NCBI GenBank assembly: GCA_002347365.1
Contig: DDWT01000029.1
Span: 33,290 to 97,289, forward strand
Length of the DNA stretch: 64,000 bases
Direction of reading: 5' to 3'
Origin: Actinobacteria bacterium UBA2279
Lineage (GTDB): Bacteria > Actinomycetota > Coriobacteriia > Anaerosomatales > Anaerosomataceae
Positions 53,811-62,257 of this stretch are shown here, one piece after another. Below the pieces are notes generated by a model that saw only the letters and a program-made list of their open reading frames with translations, ran no database searches and was not told the origin of the DNA. A program made the translations under genes and the position numbers. Within the stretch, counting starts at the first letter, position 1; every line of letters starts with the position of its first letter.

Positions 53811-54782
53811 TCATCCTCCATCCGAATCATTCAAGAGCCTCAGGACATCTAGACCATCTTGAAGCGTCGCCAGACCCGCAGGCCTGCCAGCGATTTCGTC
53901 GAAGAAGGCCTCGATCTCGTGAACGTAGGTACCCTGCACGTCGAACAGCTCATGCGCGCTGGTTGATGATGTGCCCGCAGGGGATTCAATTCGAAGATGC
54001 TCAGCAATCAAATCACACTCGATAGAGCCTTCTGAACCCACGATTCTTATTCGTCGACGCGGCGGGCGTTCTATGTAGTCGAGATGAACGCTGGATAGCA
54101 TACCCCCAACGAACGAGTACACTCCTTCAAACACGTCGTTGGCATCCACATCCAAGAGTCCACTGGTCATCTGAGTTGTGTGCCACGATGTCGGCATTCC
54201 GAAAAGAAGCCTCATGTAGTCCAACTCATGGGACAAGTCGAGAGCCACTCCACCACCGCGTGCAGTGGATGCGCTGTAGGCCTCACGGTAGTCACGGTCA
54301 GGCCGCCAATCCGGTAGCCATTGCCCCACTTCAATCCGCGAGAAGAGAGGTCTGCCGATGGATGCTTCTTCAAGGACCTCCCTAATCCGGCGAATTGCTC
54401 CTAAGAAGCGTAGGTTGTACCCCACGCGGACCAACACACGTTGCCGATCAGCCTCTTCTGTGAGCGATATCGTCTCACTGGAGATCGTGGTGTCCACCGG
54501 CTTCTCAATCAGCACATGAGCGCCCGCTGCCACGAGGTTTCGAGCCATCGAAACGTGCTTGGCCGTCTCTGACGCGACAATCGCCGCTCGTGGACAATTC
54601 TCCGGCAACTCAGAAACGACACGCACGCGACTGTCCGAGAAAACCGGCACGCCGGACACATCCCGCGCCGTCACTACCAGGACCTGGTGTACACCGAGAT
54701 CCAACAGATTACTCACGTGGCGTCGAGCAATCGAACCGCTCCCGACGACCAGGACTTCGGCAGGAATGATCGTAACCATCAC
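53811..54782 (-). CDS. Gfo/Idh/MocA-family oxidoreductase
   Basis: A 323-residue NAD(P)-dependent enzyme: the N-terminal Rossmann fold VLVVGSGSIARRH, AHVLIEKPVDTT with the conserved EKP lysine, then a substrate domain with LSHELDYMRLLFG. This family oxidises or reduces sugar hydroxyls. Its position inside the legionaminate gene set suggests a tailoring step on the nonulosonate or its precursor. The start overlaps the preceding small gene (ATGA). Confidence 0.85.
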   Translation of the reverse strand: MMVTIIPAEVLVVGSGSIARRHVSNLLDLGVHQVLVVTARDVSGVPVFSDSRVRVVSELPENCPRAAIVASETAKHVSMARNLVAAGAHVLIEKPVDTTISSETISLTEEADRQRVLVRVGYNLRFLGAIRRIREVLEEASIGRPLFSRIEVGQWLPDWRPDRDYREAYSASTARGGGVALDLSHELDYMRLLFGMPTSWHTTQMTSGLLDVDANDVFEGVYSFVGGMLSSVHLDYIERPPRRRIRIVGSEGSIECDLIAEHLRIESPAGTSSTSAHELFDVQGTYVHEIEAFFDEIAGRPAGLATLQDGLDVLRLLNDSDGG

Positions 54783-55087
54783 TCCACTCGATTCCGATGA
54801 GCTTTGAAGGGGCTCCGGCCATAAAAGTACTCACTCGGCCTATGCTTGAGTATCAGCTTCGGGGACGTCCCAAAGACAATGGTGTTGAAAGGTTTGAGTA
54901 TCACCTTGTCGGCGTCATTCCTGAAGTACTTGTTCGAACTCGCGCTGAAGCACTTCTCCGCACGATCAAGAGCGGCAGACACGACATTGACAATCGCATG
55001 CGCCTCTTGAGCGTCACACAGAAAGACACTGTCTACCTGTCGCTTGACCAGGAGAGCCAGGCCCTCGCTGCCGGTAGTGATGATCAT
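54779..55087 (-). CDS. Small protein of unknown function in legionaminate operon
   Basis: A 102-residue protein with mixed alpha/beta character (MIITTGSEGLALLVKRQVDS, ILKPFNTIVFGTSPKLILKH) and no signal or membrane helix. No family was recognised. It is taken as real because its stop overlaps the next start (ATGA), it fills the gap between SDR and oxidoreductase genes, and its ATG at 55087 follows the SDR stop by 16 bases. The frame is open to 55195 but that part is the SDR gene in another frame. Confidence 0.55.
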   Translation of the reverse strand: MIITTGSEGLALLVKRQVDSVFLCDAQEAHAIVNVVSAALDRAEKCFSASSNKYFRNDADKVILKPFNTIVFGTSPKLILKHRPSEYFYGRSPFKAHRNRVE

Positions 55088-55103
55088 CGGCCACCCACTG
55101 TAG

Positions 55104-55862
55104 TCATCGCGCCGTCCACCCACCGTCAACAGCAATGTTTTGGCCCGTGATGTACGAAGAGGCATCGGACGCAAGAAACACGACCGCTCCCACAATATCC
55201 TGCGGCTGAGCCATCCGGCCGAGCGGGGTCAACGCCTCATACTGCGCGACAAACACGTCGGGCTGGGCGTCAGCAACTCCCCCGGGAGATACCGCATTGA
55301 AGCGAATCCCCGACCTCCCGTAGTGGGTGGCGAGGAAGCGACTCATGCCGAGGACGCCGCTCTTAATGGCAGCATAGGCACTGGGCATCGTCATGTCGGT
55401 GCCTTCGTACACTTCCCAACTGGGGCCGACCATGCCGTAGATCGAGGAGAGTAGGACCACCGAACCTCCGTGCTCCATCATGCGATCAGCAGCGGCTCTG
55501 CAAAGTGCAAAGGTGCCGCCGAGCTGAGTGCTCAAGTTCTGGATCCATGAAGCTAGCGGGACATCCGTGACACTGGTTCCCCAGTCCGCGGTCCGCGGGT
55601 ATGCGCAGTTCACCAGGACATCGATTCGCCCAGCACCGTCGATCACCGCATCAAGTCCGGCCTTCACTGACGTCTCATCGGTGATGTCAAGCTGCACAGA
55701 ATGTGCGATGCCGGCCTTGTCATCGATGTCAGCCTCCCACACTTCTGCCCCCGCAGCGCGAAGCCCAGCGCACACCTCGCGACCAATCAGACCACCGCTG
55801 CCTACGACGACGGCTACCTTCCCGTCACATGAGAAGAGACCTGCGTAGTCTTCAGCACTCAT
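55104..55862 (-). CDS. SDR-family oxidoreductase (PtmA-like)
   Basis: A 252-residue short-chain dehydrogenase: GKVAVVVGSGGLIGREV for cofactor, NCAYPRTADWG, and SAYAAIKSGVLG with the catalytic Tyr-x3-Lys, ending TGQNIAVDGGWT. PtmA in legionaminate clusters has this place and size, though its reaction is not settled. AAGGAG lies seven bases before the ATG at 55862, which overlaps the legG stop by 11 bases. The longer frame to 56003 lies inside legG. Confidence 0.82.
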   Translation of the reverse strand: MSAEDYAGLFSCDGKVAVVVGSGGLIGREVCAGLRAAGAEVWEADIDDKAGIAHSVQLDITDETSVKAGLDAVIDGAGRIDVLVNCAYPRTADWGTSVTDVPLASWIQNLSTQLGGTFALCRAAADRMMEHGGSVVLLSSIYGMVGPSWEVYEGTDMTMPSAYAAIKSGVLGMSRFLATHYGRSGIRFNAVSPGGVADAQPDVFVAQYEALTPLGRMAQPQDIVGAVVFLASDASSYITGQNIAVDGGWTAR

Positions 55863-57036
55863 CGCGAAGCTCCTTGCAGTCGAGGTCGTGGAACTTCTTC
55901 GGCACGAGCGATTCCAGCAAATGGCGGTCGGCGAGCACATCCGCGATGCGCTCCGCTGTATGTCCATCTCCGTAGGGGTTTGCAGAGGCAGCGGCAGCGG
56001 CACGGAAATCGTCAGAGACGACCCGCTCGATTCCCTGCTTTATCGCGTCCGCGTTCGGCTCAACATGCACAACACTGTCGGGTCGGATCCTCCCCGCTTG
56101 CCGGTCACCGATGTCCACGCTGGGAACCCCGAGAACCGGCACCTCTATGACGCCGCTCGACGAGTTCCCCACGACTGCTGCCGCGTTCCGTACTGCCGAG
56201 AGATAGCCTTGCCTCCCGAGCGAGACGACGAACGATGCGCGTTCCGGATGCGCGTCGGCGCACTCTCGGACGATCCGCGTGAGCTCGTGCCCCTCGGCAT
56301 CAGCGTTCGACCCCGTGAACAGGACACGGAGCGCGGGCAGCTCATCGAGGGCGCGTAGCAGCTCACCGAGCTGATGCTGCGAATCGGTGCCCGCCGACGC
56401 AGGGTGGAAGGTCACCAATAGCGTGTCGGGACCGCACGACACCCCGTAGCGGTCCAAGAACTCATCGGCGCTGATCGGTGGAACCGAGATCACGTTGTCT
56501 GCAGCAAGGGCACCAACATCGAATACCGTGCGCTGGTCCTCACCCATCTGGATGATCCGATGCGCGTATCTTGCAGTTGAAGCGAAGTGGAGCGACGACA
56601 TCTTGGTGATGGCATGCCTGAACGCATCGTCTATGGCACCATAGGTGAGCTCACCACCGTGTATGTGTGCGATCGGCACCTGCAATATCGCTGCGGCAGC
56701 TGCCGCAGCGAGTATCTCGTAACGGTCCCCGAGCAACACGAGTACTTCAGGCGTGATGCGCTCGAGTTCCGTGGCAATACCCTGGATCGCCGCACCCAAG
56801 GCCCGAGCGACACCGAGTCGCGTGCCATCCTCGAGCGGGAGCACCACTCTCGCCGCGACGGGCATCGCATCTCGCTCGATCTCGGCGACCGTCATCCCCT
56901 GGCCCTCGTCGAGATGAGCACCCGTCACGATGATCGACAGTTCGAAGCGCTGGTCATCGCGCAGCAGACGAAGCAGCGGATACAGCAGCCCGTAGTCGGC
57001 ACGACTTCCCGTGACTACAGCGACGTGAATACTCAT
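55852..57036 (-). CDS. legG: UDP/GDP-sugar 2-epimerase, hydrolysing (LegG-type)
   Basis: A 394-residue enzyme of the NeuC/WecB family that releases the free 2-epimerised amino sugar used by the synthase: VVTGSRADYGLLYPLLRLL near the start, then VLGDRYEILAAAAAA, IAHIHGGELTYGAIDDAFRH, and GNSSSGVIEVPVLGVP. In the legionaminate route it hydrolyses the GDP-linked diacetamido sugar. The ATG overlaps the legI stop (ATGA). Confidence 0.9.
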   Translation of the reverse strand: MSIHVAVVTGSRADYGLLYPLLRLLRDDQRFELSIIVTGAHLDEGQGMTVAEIERDAMPVAARVVLPLEDGTRLGVARALGAAIQGIATELERITPEVLVLLGDRYEILAAAAAAAILQVPIAHIHGGELTYGAIDDAFRHAITKMSSLHFASTARYAHRIIQMGEDQRTVFDVGALAADNVISVPPISADEFLDRYGVSCGPDTLLVTFHPASAGTDSQHQLGELLRALDELPALRVLFTGSNADAEGHELTRIVRECADAHPERASFVVSLGRQGYLSAVRNAAAVVGNSSSGVIEVPVLGVPSVDIGDRQAGRIRPDSVVHVEPNADAIKQGIERVVSDDFRAAAAASANPYGDGHTAERIADVLADRHLLESLVPKKFHDLDCKELRDEC

Positions 57037-58034
57037 AGCTCTATCGCCTCATCCTGCGCGAATGCCCGTATCGCACTCGTTCCCACGATCTCGTCCCAGC
57101 GCATCGGGCTGATGCCGGTCGCGGGTCGCTTGGTCGTAAGGTTCTCAGCCGACAGCGTCTCTCCCGCGGCGATATCCCGCGCGGCAACGATGCTCTTCCG
57201 CGCCGCCACGGTGTTCCCCAGTTCCGCCGCCGATGGCCGCTTCACGCCGTCGCCAAGTGCGCGTTCCACTATACGGATCGACGCGACCATCTCGGCAAGT
57301 TCAGTCGGCTCGAGGCTCGCCCGATGGTCGGGCCCGGACATCGAACGATCGAGGGTGAAGTGCTTCTCGATGACTGCAGCGCCGAGCGCCACTGCCGCAA
57401 TCGGTACGGCTAGGCCCAACGTGTGATCAGAGTAGCCGACCGATACGCCCAGCTCGTCGCCAAGGGCGCACATGGCCGTAAGGTTCACATCATCCGGCGC
57501 CGTAGGATATGCGGTCGTGCAGTGCAGCACCACCATGTCGCAACGTGCTGTTCCTGCCGACTCGAGAGCTGCAACGGCGTCGCGCACCTCAGCAAGCGTC
57601 GCCATCCCTGTCGATACTATGACCCGTCCACCCAAAGCTCCGATGGCTCGCAGATACGGTAGATCGGTGATGGCTCCTGACGGCACCTTGAAGGTCTTCA
57701 GGCCGAGGGACGCGAGCAGTTCGACACTCTCCAGATCGAATGCTGCCGAGAGAAACTCGATCCCTCGCTCCCTGCAACGCTGCTGCAAAGCCTCGTGATC
57801 AGTGCGCGACAACTCAAGTGCACGGAGCATATCAAGTTGCGAACCGGCCTCGCCGGTCATCTCGGCCTGATAGCCTGCTTTCGGAGCTTGTGCGGTGGCG
57901 AGCGCCTCTGCGGAGAACGTCTGGAACTTGACCGCGTCAGCTCCCGCATGGGCGGCCGCGTCCACCATCCGGAGCGCCGTCTCGAGCGAACCGTTGTGGT
58001 TGACGCCTGCCTCGGCGATCACGTAGACACCCAC
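57033..58034 (-). CDS. legI: Nonulosonate synthase (legionaminate-type, NeuB family)
   Basis: A 333-residue enzyme that condenses a 6-carbon diamino sugar with phosphoenolpyruvate to make the nine-carbon acid. It opens VYVIAEAGVNHNGSLETAL, has KFQTFSAEAL, GYSDHTLG, IEKHFTLDRSMSGPDH, and a C-terminal SAF domain (RKSIVAARDIAAGETL). The GTG at 58034 is chosen (GGAG eight bases upstream). A GTG at 58043 overlapping the ptmE stop is the alternative. Between ptmE and legG. Confidence 0.92.
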   Translation of the reverse strand: MGVYVIAEAGVNHNGSLETALRMVDAAAHAGADAVKFQTFSAEALATAQAPKAGYQAEMTGEAGSQLDMLRALELSRTDHEALQQRCRERGIEFLSAAFDLESVELLASLGLKTFKVPSGAITDLPYLRAIGALGGRVIVSTGMATLAEVRDAVAALESAGTARCDMVVLHCTTAYPTAPDDVNLTAMCALGDELGVSVGYSDHTLGLAVPIAAVALGAAVIEKHFTLDRSMSGPDHRASLEPTELAEMVASIRIVERALGDGVKRPSAAELGNTVAARKSIVAARDIAAGETLSAENLTTKRPATGISPMRWDEIVGTSAIRAFAQDEAIEL

Positions 58035-58039
58035 GGCAC

Positions 58040-59110
58040 TCACTCCGAACCGAAGCGGGAAAGCGTGTCTTGCAGCGAGCCCATCTCGCCGATATCGAAC
58101 CACGACCGCTCAGAGACCGGATACACGCCCACGCGCAGTCCTCGGCTCAGATAGTCATTGATGATCTGGGTCACGTGCACGAACGTGTCGCCGCTGATCC
58201 CGGCAAGGACCTCCGGCTCCATGACGTAGAAGCCCGTGCTCACAAGGTGGTCGAACTCGGGCTTCTCGGTGATGCGGACCAGCGCTCCGCCCTCGGCGGT
58301 CTCGCACACGCCGTAGGGGATCGTCAGATGCCGCATCGAAGCGACGATCGTGATCAGATTCCCGGTCTGACGGTGGTAGTCGACGATGTCGGCGTAGTCC
58401 GCCTCAACGACGATGTCACAGTTGGTCAACAGGAACGTCGACGTGATGCGGTCCTTCAGTAGCCCTAAGCTGCCAGCCGTACCGAGCGGCCTGTCTTCGT
58501 AGACGTATTCGACGCGCCACGGCACGTCGACATCAGCAAGATAGGCACGGATGAGTTCGGCCTTGTAGTTGACCGACAGATAAAACGGGTCGCACTCGTA
58601 CGCGGCGAACCGCTCCATGATGAGTTCGAGGATCGTCCGCTCGCCCACAGGCATGAGCGGTTTAGGCAGGATGTTGGTGTATGGCGAGAGTCTCGTCCCG
58701 CTTCCGCCCGCCATTATGACGACCGGCAGACCCAGCGGCTCGGGCGGAGCAGGATGCTCCTCGAACAGATCGATCCACCAGATGGCTCCGGTCAGCTTGC
58801 CGGCCTCATCGACGGTCGGCACGCATTCTATGCGGCGCGAGACCATGAGCTCCCGTGCCGCATCCGCACCACTCGACTCCGGCAGCGTCATGGGACTCGG
58901 GTTCATCGCGGCAACGACCGGCTCATCGAGAGAGCGGGCGGCAAGAATGAAACGACGCACGTCACCGTCGGTCATGACGCCGAGAAGGGTGCGGTCCGCA
59001 TCGGCGATGAGTACGATGCGGTCGCCGGACGCGTCCATCACCTTGAGTGCGGCGCCCACCGTCGCATCGGGGCCGACCACGACTCGATCGAGGCGCTCCT
59101 CGGGTCGCAT
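58040..59110 (-). CDS. ptmE: Glucosamine-1-phosphate guanylyltransferase (PtmE-type)
   Basis: A 356-residue protein with two CBS domains (VGAALKVMDASGDRIVLI and DAARELMVSRRIECVPTV) followed by a nucleotidyltransferase: VVIMAGGSGTRLSPYT, ILPKPLMPVG, and LLTNCDIVVEADY with the metal aspartate. This CBS plus NTP-transferase form is the one that makes GDP-glucosamine in legionaminate pathways. The second ATG at 59110 has GGAGG six bases upstream and overlaps the legC stop. Supports a GDP-linked rather than UDP-linked route. Confidence 0.87.
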   Translation of the reverse strand: MRPEERLDRVVVGPDATVGAALKVMDASGDRIVLIADADRTLLGVMTDGDVRRFILAARSLDEPVVAAMNPSPMTLPESSGADAARELMVSRRIECVPTVDEAGKLTGAIWWIDLFEEHPAPPEPLGLPVVIMAGGSGTRLSPYTNILPKPLMPVGERTILELIMERFAAYECDPFYLSVNYKAELIRAYLADVDVPWRVEYVYEDRPLGTAGSLGLLKDRITSTFLLTNCDIVVEADYADIVDYHRQTGNLITIVASMRHLTIPYGVCETAEGGALVRITEKPEFDHLVSTGFYVMEPEVLAGISGDTFVHVTQIINDYLSRGLRVGVYPVSERSWFDIGEMGSLQDTLSRFGSE

Positions 59111-60291
59111 CATCGCCCTCCCAGGTCGCGAATGACATTGCATACGTATTCGATATCTTCCGACTCCAGTGTATGCGTGCAAGGAAGATTCAGCACGCGT
59201 TCCCAGAACCACGTGACCCGCTGGACACTATACGCACGCTCGTCTCGGTAAGGCCTCTGCATGTGATTCGGATACCACACGGGACGGGTCTGAATCCCTT
59301 TGCTCGCCAGACCCGTCATCAACCCTTCCCGATCCAGTCCGTAGATGTCTGCATCGACAAGTGCCGAGTAGAACCAGTAGTTGGGGGCGGTCCCGGCGGG
59401 TATGCCGAGAATCTCGATGCCGGGAACGTCTTCGAGCAACCCGGCGTAGAGCGCATGATTCCGCCGCTTGGACTCGATGCGCGCGGGCAGTGACTCCAGC
59501 TGGGCGACACCGATGGCCGCCTGCACGTTGGTCATTCGGTAGTTGTAACCGACTTCGTCGTGCACGAAGCGGATCGGATCGGATTTTGCCTGCGTCGTGA
59601 GGTGACGTGCATGGTTGGCGAACTCCTCATCGTCCGTCAGGATCATGCCACCGCCGCCCGTGGTGATGATCTTGTTGCCGTTGAACGACAGACACCCTGC
59701 AACGCCGACCGTCCCGGCGTGGCGTCCCGCGAATCCCCCTGCCGTCCATGTGGCGCCCAGGCTTTCGGCGGCGTCCTCGACGAGCGGGATACCCCACTCC
59801 TCGGCGATCACATGCAGCGACTCGATGTCGCACGGGTTGCCGAAGACGTGCACGGGAAGGATCGCTGCAACGCGCCGCCCGGTGTTGCGATCGAAGACAT
59901 CATCGCCGGCGCGATCGCACTCCGACTCCAGAAACTCACGTACGGAGTCCGGTTCGATGTTCATGTACTCATCGCAGCCGACGAAGACGGGATGCGCGCC
60001 GAGATACGCGATCGGATTGACTGTTGCGATGAAGGTGAGGGAAGGCACGATCACCTCATCACCCGATGTGACACCCGCGATCCGCAGCGCCACGTGCAGT
60101 GCTGCGGTACCGCTCTGGCAAGCGACTGCATGACGAGCACCCGTCAGCTCACACATCGCATCTTCAAAACGCGTGATGAACTCGCCGCCGGTCGAAAGCC
60201 AGCCGGTTTCGAGGCACTCATCAACATAGACGCGCTCGTTGTGCCCCACCACGGGTACCGAGAGCGGAATCTCTCTCGGGAGATCAGACAT
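59110..60291 (-). CDS. legC: DegT/DnrJ/EryC1-family aminotransferase (LegC)
   Basis: A 393-residue PLP enzyme that aminates the 4-keto sugar made by LegB. The catalytic lysine lies in SFNGNKIITTGGGGM. It also has VACQSGTAALHVALR, EDAAESLGA, and VGYNYRMTNVQAAIG. The ATG at 60291 overlaps the legB stop by 8 bases. The frame is open upstream, but those codons lie in legB. Length fits the family. Confidence 0.9.
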   Translation of the reverse strand: MSDLPREIPLSVPVVGHNERVYVDECLETGWLSTGGEFITRFEDAMCELTGARHAVACQSGTAALHVALRIAGVTSGDEVIVPSLTFIATVNPIAYLGAHPVFVGCDEYMNIEPDSVREFLESECDRAGDDVFDRNTGRRVAAILPVHVFGNPCDIESLHVIAEEWGIPLVEDAAESLGATWTAGGFAGRHAGTVGVAGCLSFNGNKIITTGGGGMILTDDEEFANHARHLTTQAKSDPIRFVHDEVGYNYRMTNVQAAIGVAQLESLPARIESKRRNHALYAGLLEDVPGIEILGIPAGTAPNYWFYSALVDADIYGLDREGLMTGLASKGIQTRPVWYPNHMQRPYRDERAYSVQRVTWFWERVLNLPCTHTLESEDIEYVCNVIRDLGGR

Positions 60292-61282
60292 TGTAGATTT
60301 CAGCCTTGTAGCGTCCGAGGTTGACCGGGTCCGAGAACCACTCGACCGTACGTGCCAGGCCCTCATCAAGCGAGACACGCGGCTCCCAGCCAGCCAGCGT
60401 ACGCGCGAGTGTATTGTCCGAGAGAAGCCGCTCGACCTCACTCAGGCTCGGACGCAAGCGCTGGTCTTCGGACTCGATCGGCACTCGCACACCTACGATG
60501 TCCATCAACTTGGCAGCGAGGTCGCCGATCGAGATCTCGGAGCCCACCCCCAGGTTCACGGCACGGCCGATTGCAGCGTCCGCCTCGGCAAGCGCGATGA
60601 ATCCGGCGGCCGTATCGGTAACGTACGTGAGATCGCGCGTCGGATGAAGCGAACCGAGCTTCAGCGGTGCGACGCCAGACATGAGCTGCGTGATGATCGT
60701 CGGGATGACCGCTCTGGCCGACTGACGCGGACCGTACGTGTTGAAGGGCCGTGCTGTCACGACGGGGAGTCCGAAACTGCGGTAGAAGGAGTCCGCCATC
60801 GCATCTGCACCTATCTTGGACGCCGAGTACGGAGACTGTCCTTGCATGGGGTGCTTCTCGTCGATGGGAACGTACTGCGCCGTGCCGTAGACCTCGCTCG
60901 TGCTCGTGACGACGACGCGCTCGAGCTCCAGGTCACGCGCCGCCTGGAGCACGTTGAGTGTGCCCTTCACGTTCGTGTCCACATAGCTGTCCGGCGAGTG
61001 GTATGAGAACGGGATGCCGATAAGCGCGGCAAGGTGGAACACGGCTGCGGTGTCTTTGAGAGCGGTGCGCACGCCGTTGGGGTCGCGAATGTCGCCCATG
61101 AAGACCTCGACCTCGCTCATCAGGGCGGGGTCGACAGTGTCGAGCCACCCCCATGAGTTGAACGAGTTGTAGTAGCAGAAGGCCCGCACTCGGGCACCTT
61201 TGGCGACCAGTGCCTCAACCAGATGGCTTCCGATAAACCCGTCGGCGCCGGTGACTACAACCTGACGACCGTCTAGATTCAT
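60284..61282 (-). CDS. legB: GDP-N-acetylglucosamine 4,6-dehydratase (LegB)
   Basis: A 332-residue extended SDR: VVVTGADGFIGSHLVEALV, then VRAFCYYNSFNSWGWLD, a LegB-like loop that distinguishes it from UDP-GlcNAc enzymes. Catalytic residues are in TSTSEVYGTAQYVP and PYSASK. The ATG at 61282 overlaps the fcl stop (ATGA). It starts the GDP-linked legionaminate route whose other steps are coded just downstream. Confidence 0.88.
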   Translation of the reverse strand: MNLDGRQVVVTGADGFIGSHLVEALVAKGARVRAFCYYNSFNSWGWLDTVDPALMSEVEVFMGDIRDPNGVRTALKDTAAVFHLAALIGIPFSYHSPDSYVDTNVKGTLNVLQAARDLELERVVVTSTSEVYGTAQYVPIDEKHPMQGQSPYSASKIGADAMADSFYRSFGLPVVTARPFNTYGPRQSARAVIPTIITQLMSGVAPLKLGSLHPTRDLTYVTDTAAGFIALAEADAAIGRAVNLGVGSEISIGDLAAKLMDIVGVRVPIESEDQRLRPSLSEVERLLSDNTLARTLAGWEPRVSLDEGLARTVEWFSDPVNLGRYKAEIYNV

Positions 61283-62238
61283 GACCTCGTCCGCTCGTCG
61301 TATCCTTCGCGATTGGCTTCCCACCACTCCACGGTCCGCTTGACGCCCTCGTCGAACGGCACCGCAGCCTCGAAGCCGAAGTACTCCTTTGCCCGGGTCA
61401 CGTCGAGCTTGCGCCGCGGCTGCCCGTTGGGCTTGGACGTGTCCCACACGATCTCGCCCTCGTAGCCGACGTGTTTGGCGATCGTCTCGGCCAAGTCCTT
61501 GATCGAGATCTCCCAGCCTGCGCCAAGGTTCACCGGCTCCGCCCCGTCATAGTGCTCGGCGGCCAGCACGATGGCGCGCGCGCAGTCCTCGACGAAGAGG
61601 AACTCGCGAGTCGGCGACCCGTCGCCCCACAGAACCACGGTCTCCCCCGCATCGCGAGCAGCGATCATCTTGCGGATCATGGCCGGGATGACATGGCTCG
61701 ACTCGAGGTTGAAGTTGTCACGAGGCCCGTAGAGGTTGACCGGCAGCAAGAAGATACCATCGAAACCGTACTGCTGGCGGTACGCCTGACACTGCACCAA
61801 CATCATCTTCTTGGCGAGGCCGTACGGCGCATTCGTCTCTTCCGGGTAACCGTTCCAGAGCTCTTCTTCGCGGAACGGGATCGGCGCGAACTTGGGGTAG
61901 GCGCAGATCGTACCGAGCGCCACGAACTTGCCAACGCCGGCTTTGCGGGACTCTTCGATGAGCTGGATGCCCATCATGGCGTTGTCGTAGAAGTACTTCC
62001 CGGGGTTGGCCATGTTCGCGCCGATCCCACCCACGACCGCGGCGAGATGGATGACAACGTCCGGCCGGGCATCAGCCAGCATACGCAGGATGTCATCCCG
62101 CTTGACCAGATCGTAGTCGGGATACTCCGGCACGAAGATATCGGCTGCGCCATGGCGCGCCAACTCCTCAACGAGGAAGGAGCCGAGAAACCCCGCGCCC
62201 CCCGTCACGCACACGCGCTTGTCGCTCCAGAAGGACAT
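61279..62238 (-). CDS. fcl: GDP-L-fucose synthase
   Basis: A 319-residue epimerase/reductase that converts GDP-4-keto-6-deoxymannose into GDP-L-fucose. VCVTGGAGFLGSFLVEEL binds NADP, LGTICAYPKFAPIPFRE carries the serine-equivalent region, and APYGLAKKMMLVQCQAYR has the catalytic Tyr-x3-Lys. The end KPNGQPRRKLDVTRAKEYFG is diagnostic. AGGGA lies five bases before the ATG. It works after gmd. Confidence 0.92.
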   Translation of the reverse strand: MSFWSDKRVCVTGGAGFLGSFLVEELARHGAADIFVPEYPDYDLVKRDDILRMLADARPDVVIHLAAVVGGIGANMANPGKYFYDNAMMGIQLIEESRKAGVGKFVALGTICAYPKFAPIPFREEELWNGYPEETNAPYGLAKKMMLVQCQAYRQQYGFDGIFLLPVNLYGPRDNFNLESSHVIPAMIRKMIAARDAGETVVLWGDGSPTREFLFVEDCARAIVLAAEHYDGAEPVNLGAGWEISIKDLAETIAKHVGYEGEIVWDTSKPNGQPRRKLDVTRAKEYFGFEAAVPFDEGVKRTVEWWEANREGYDERTRS

Positions 62239-62257
62239 GCTATTCCCTCTCCATCGG

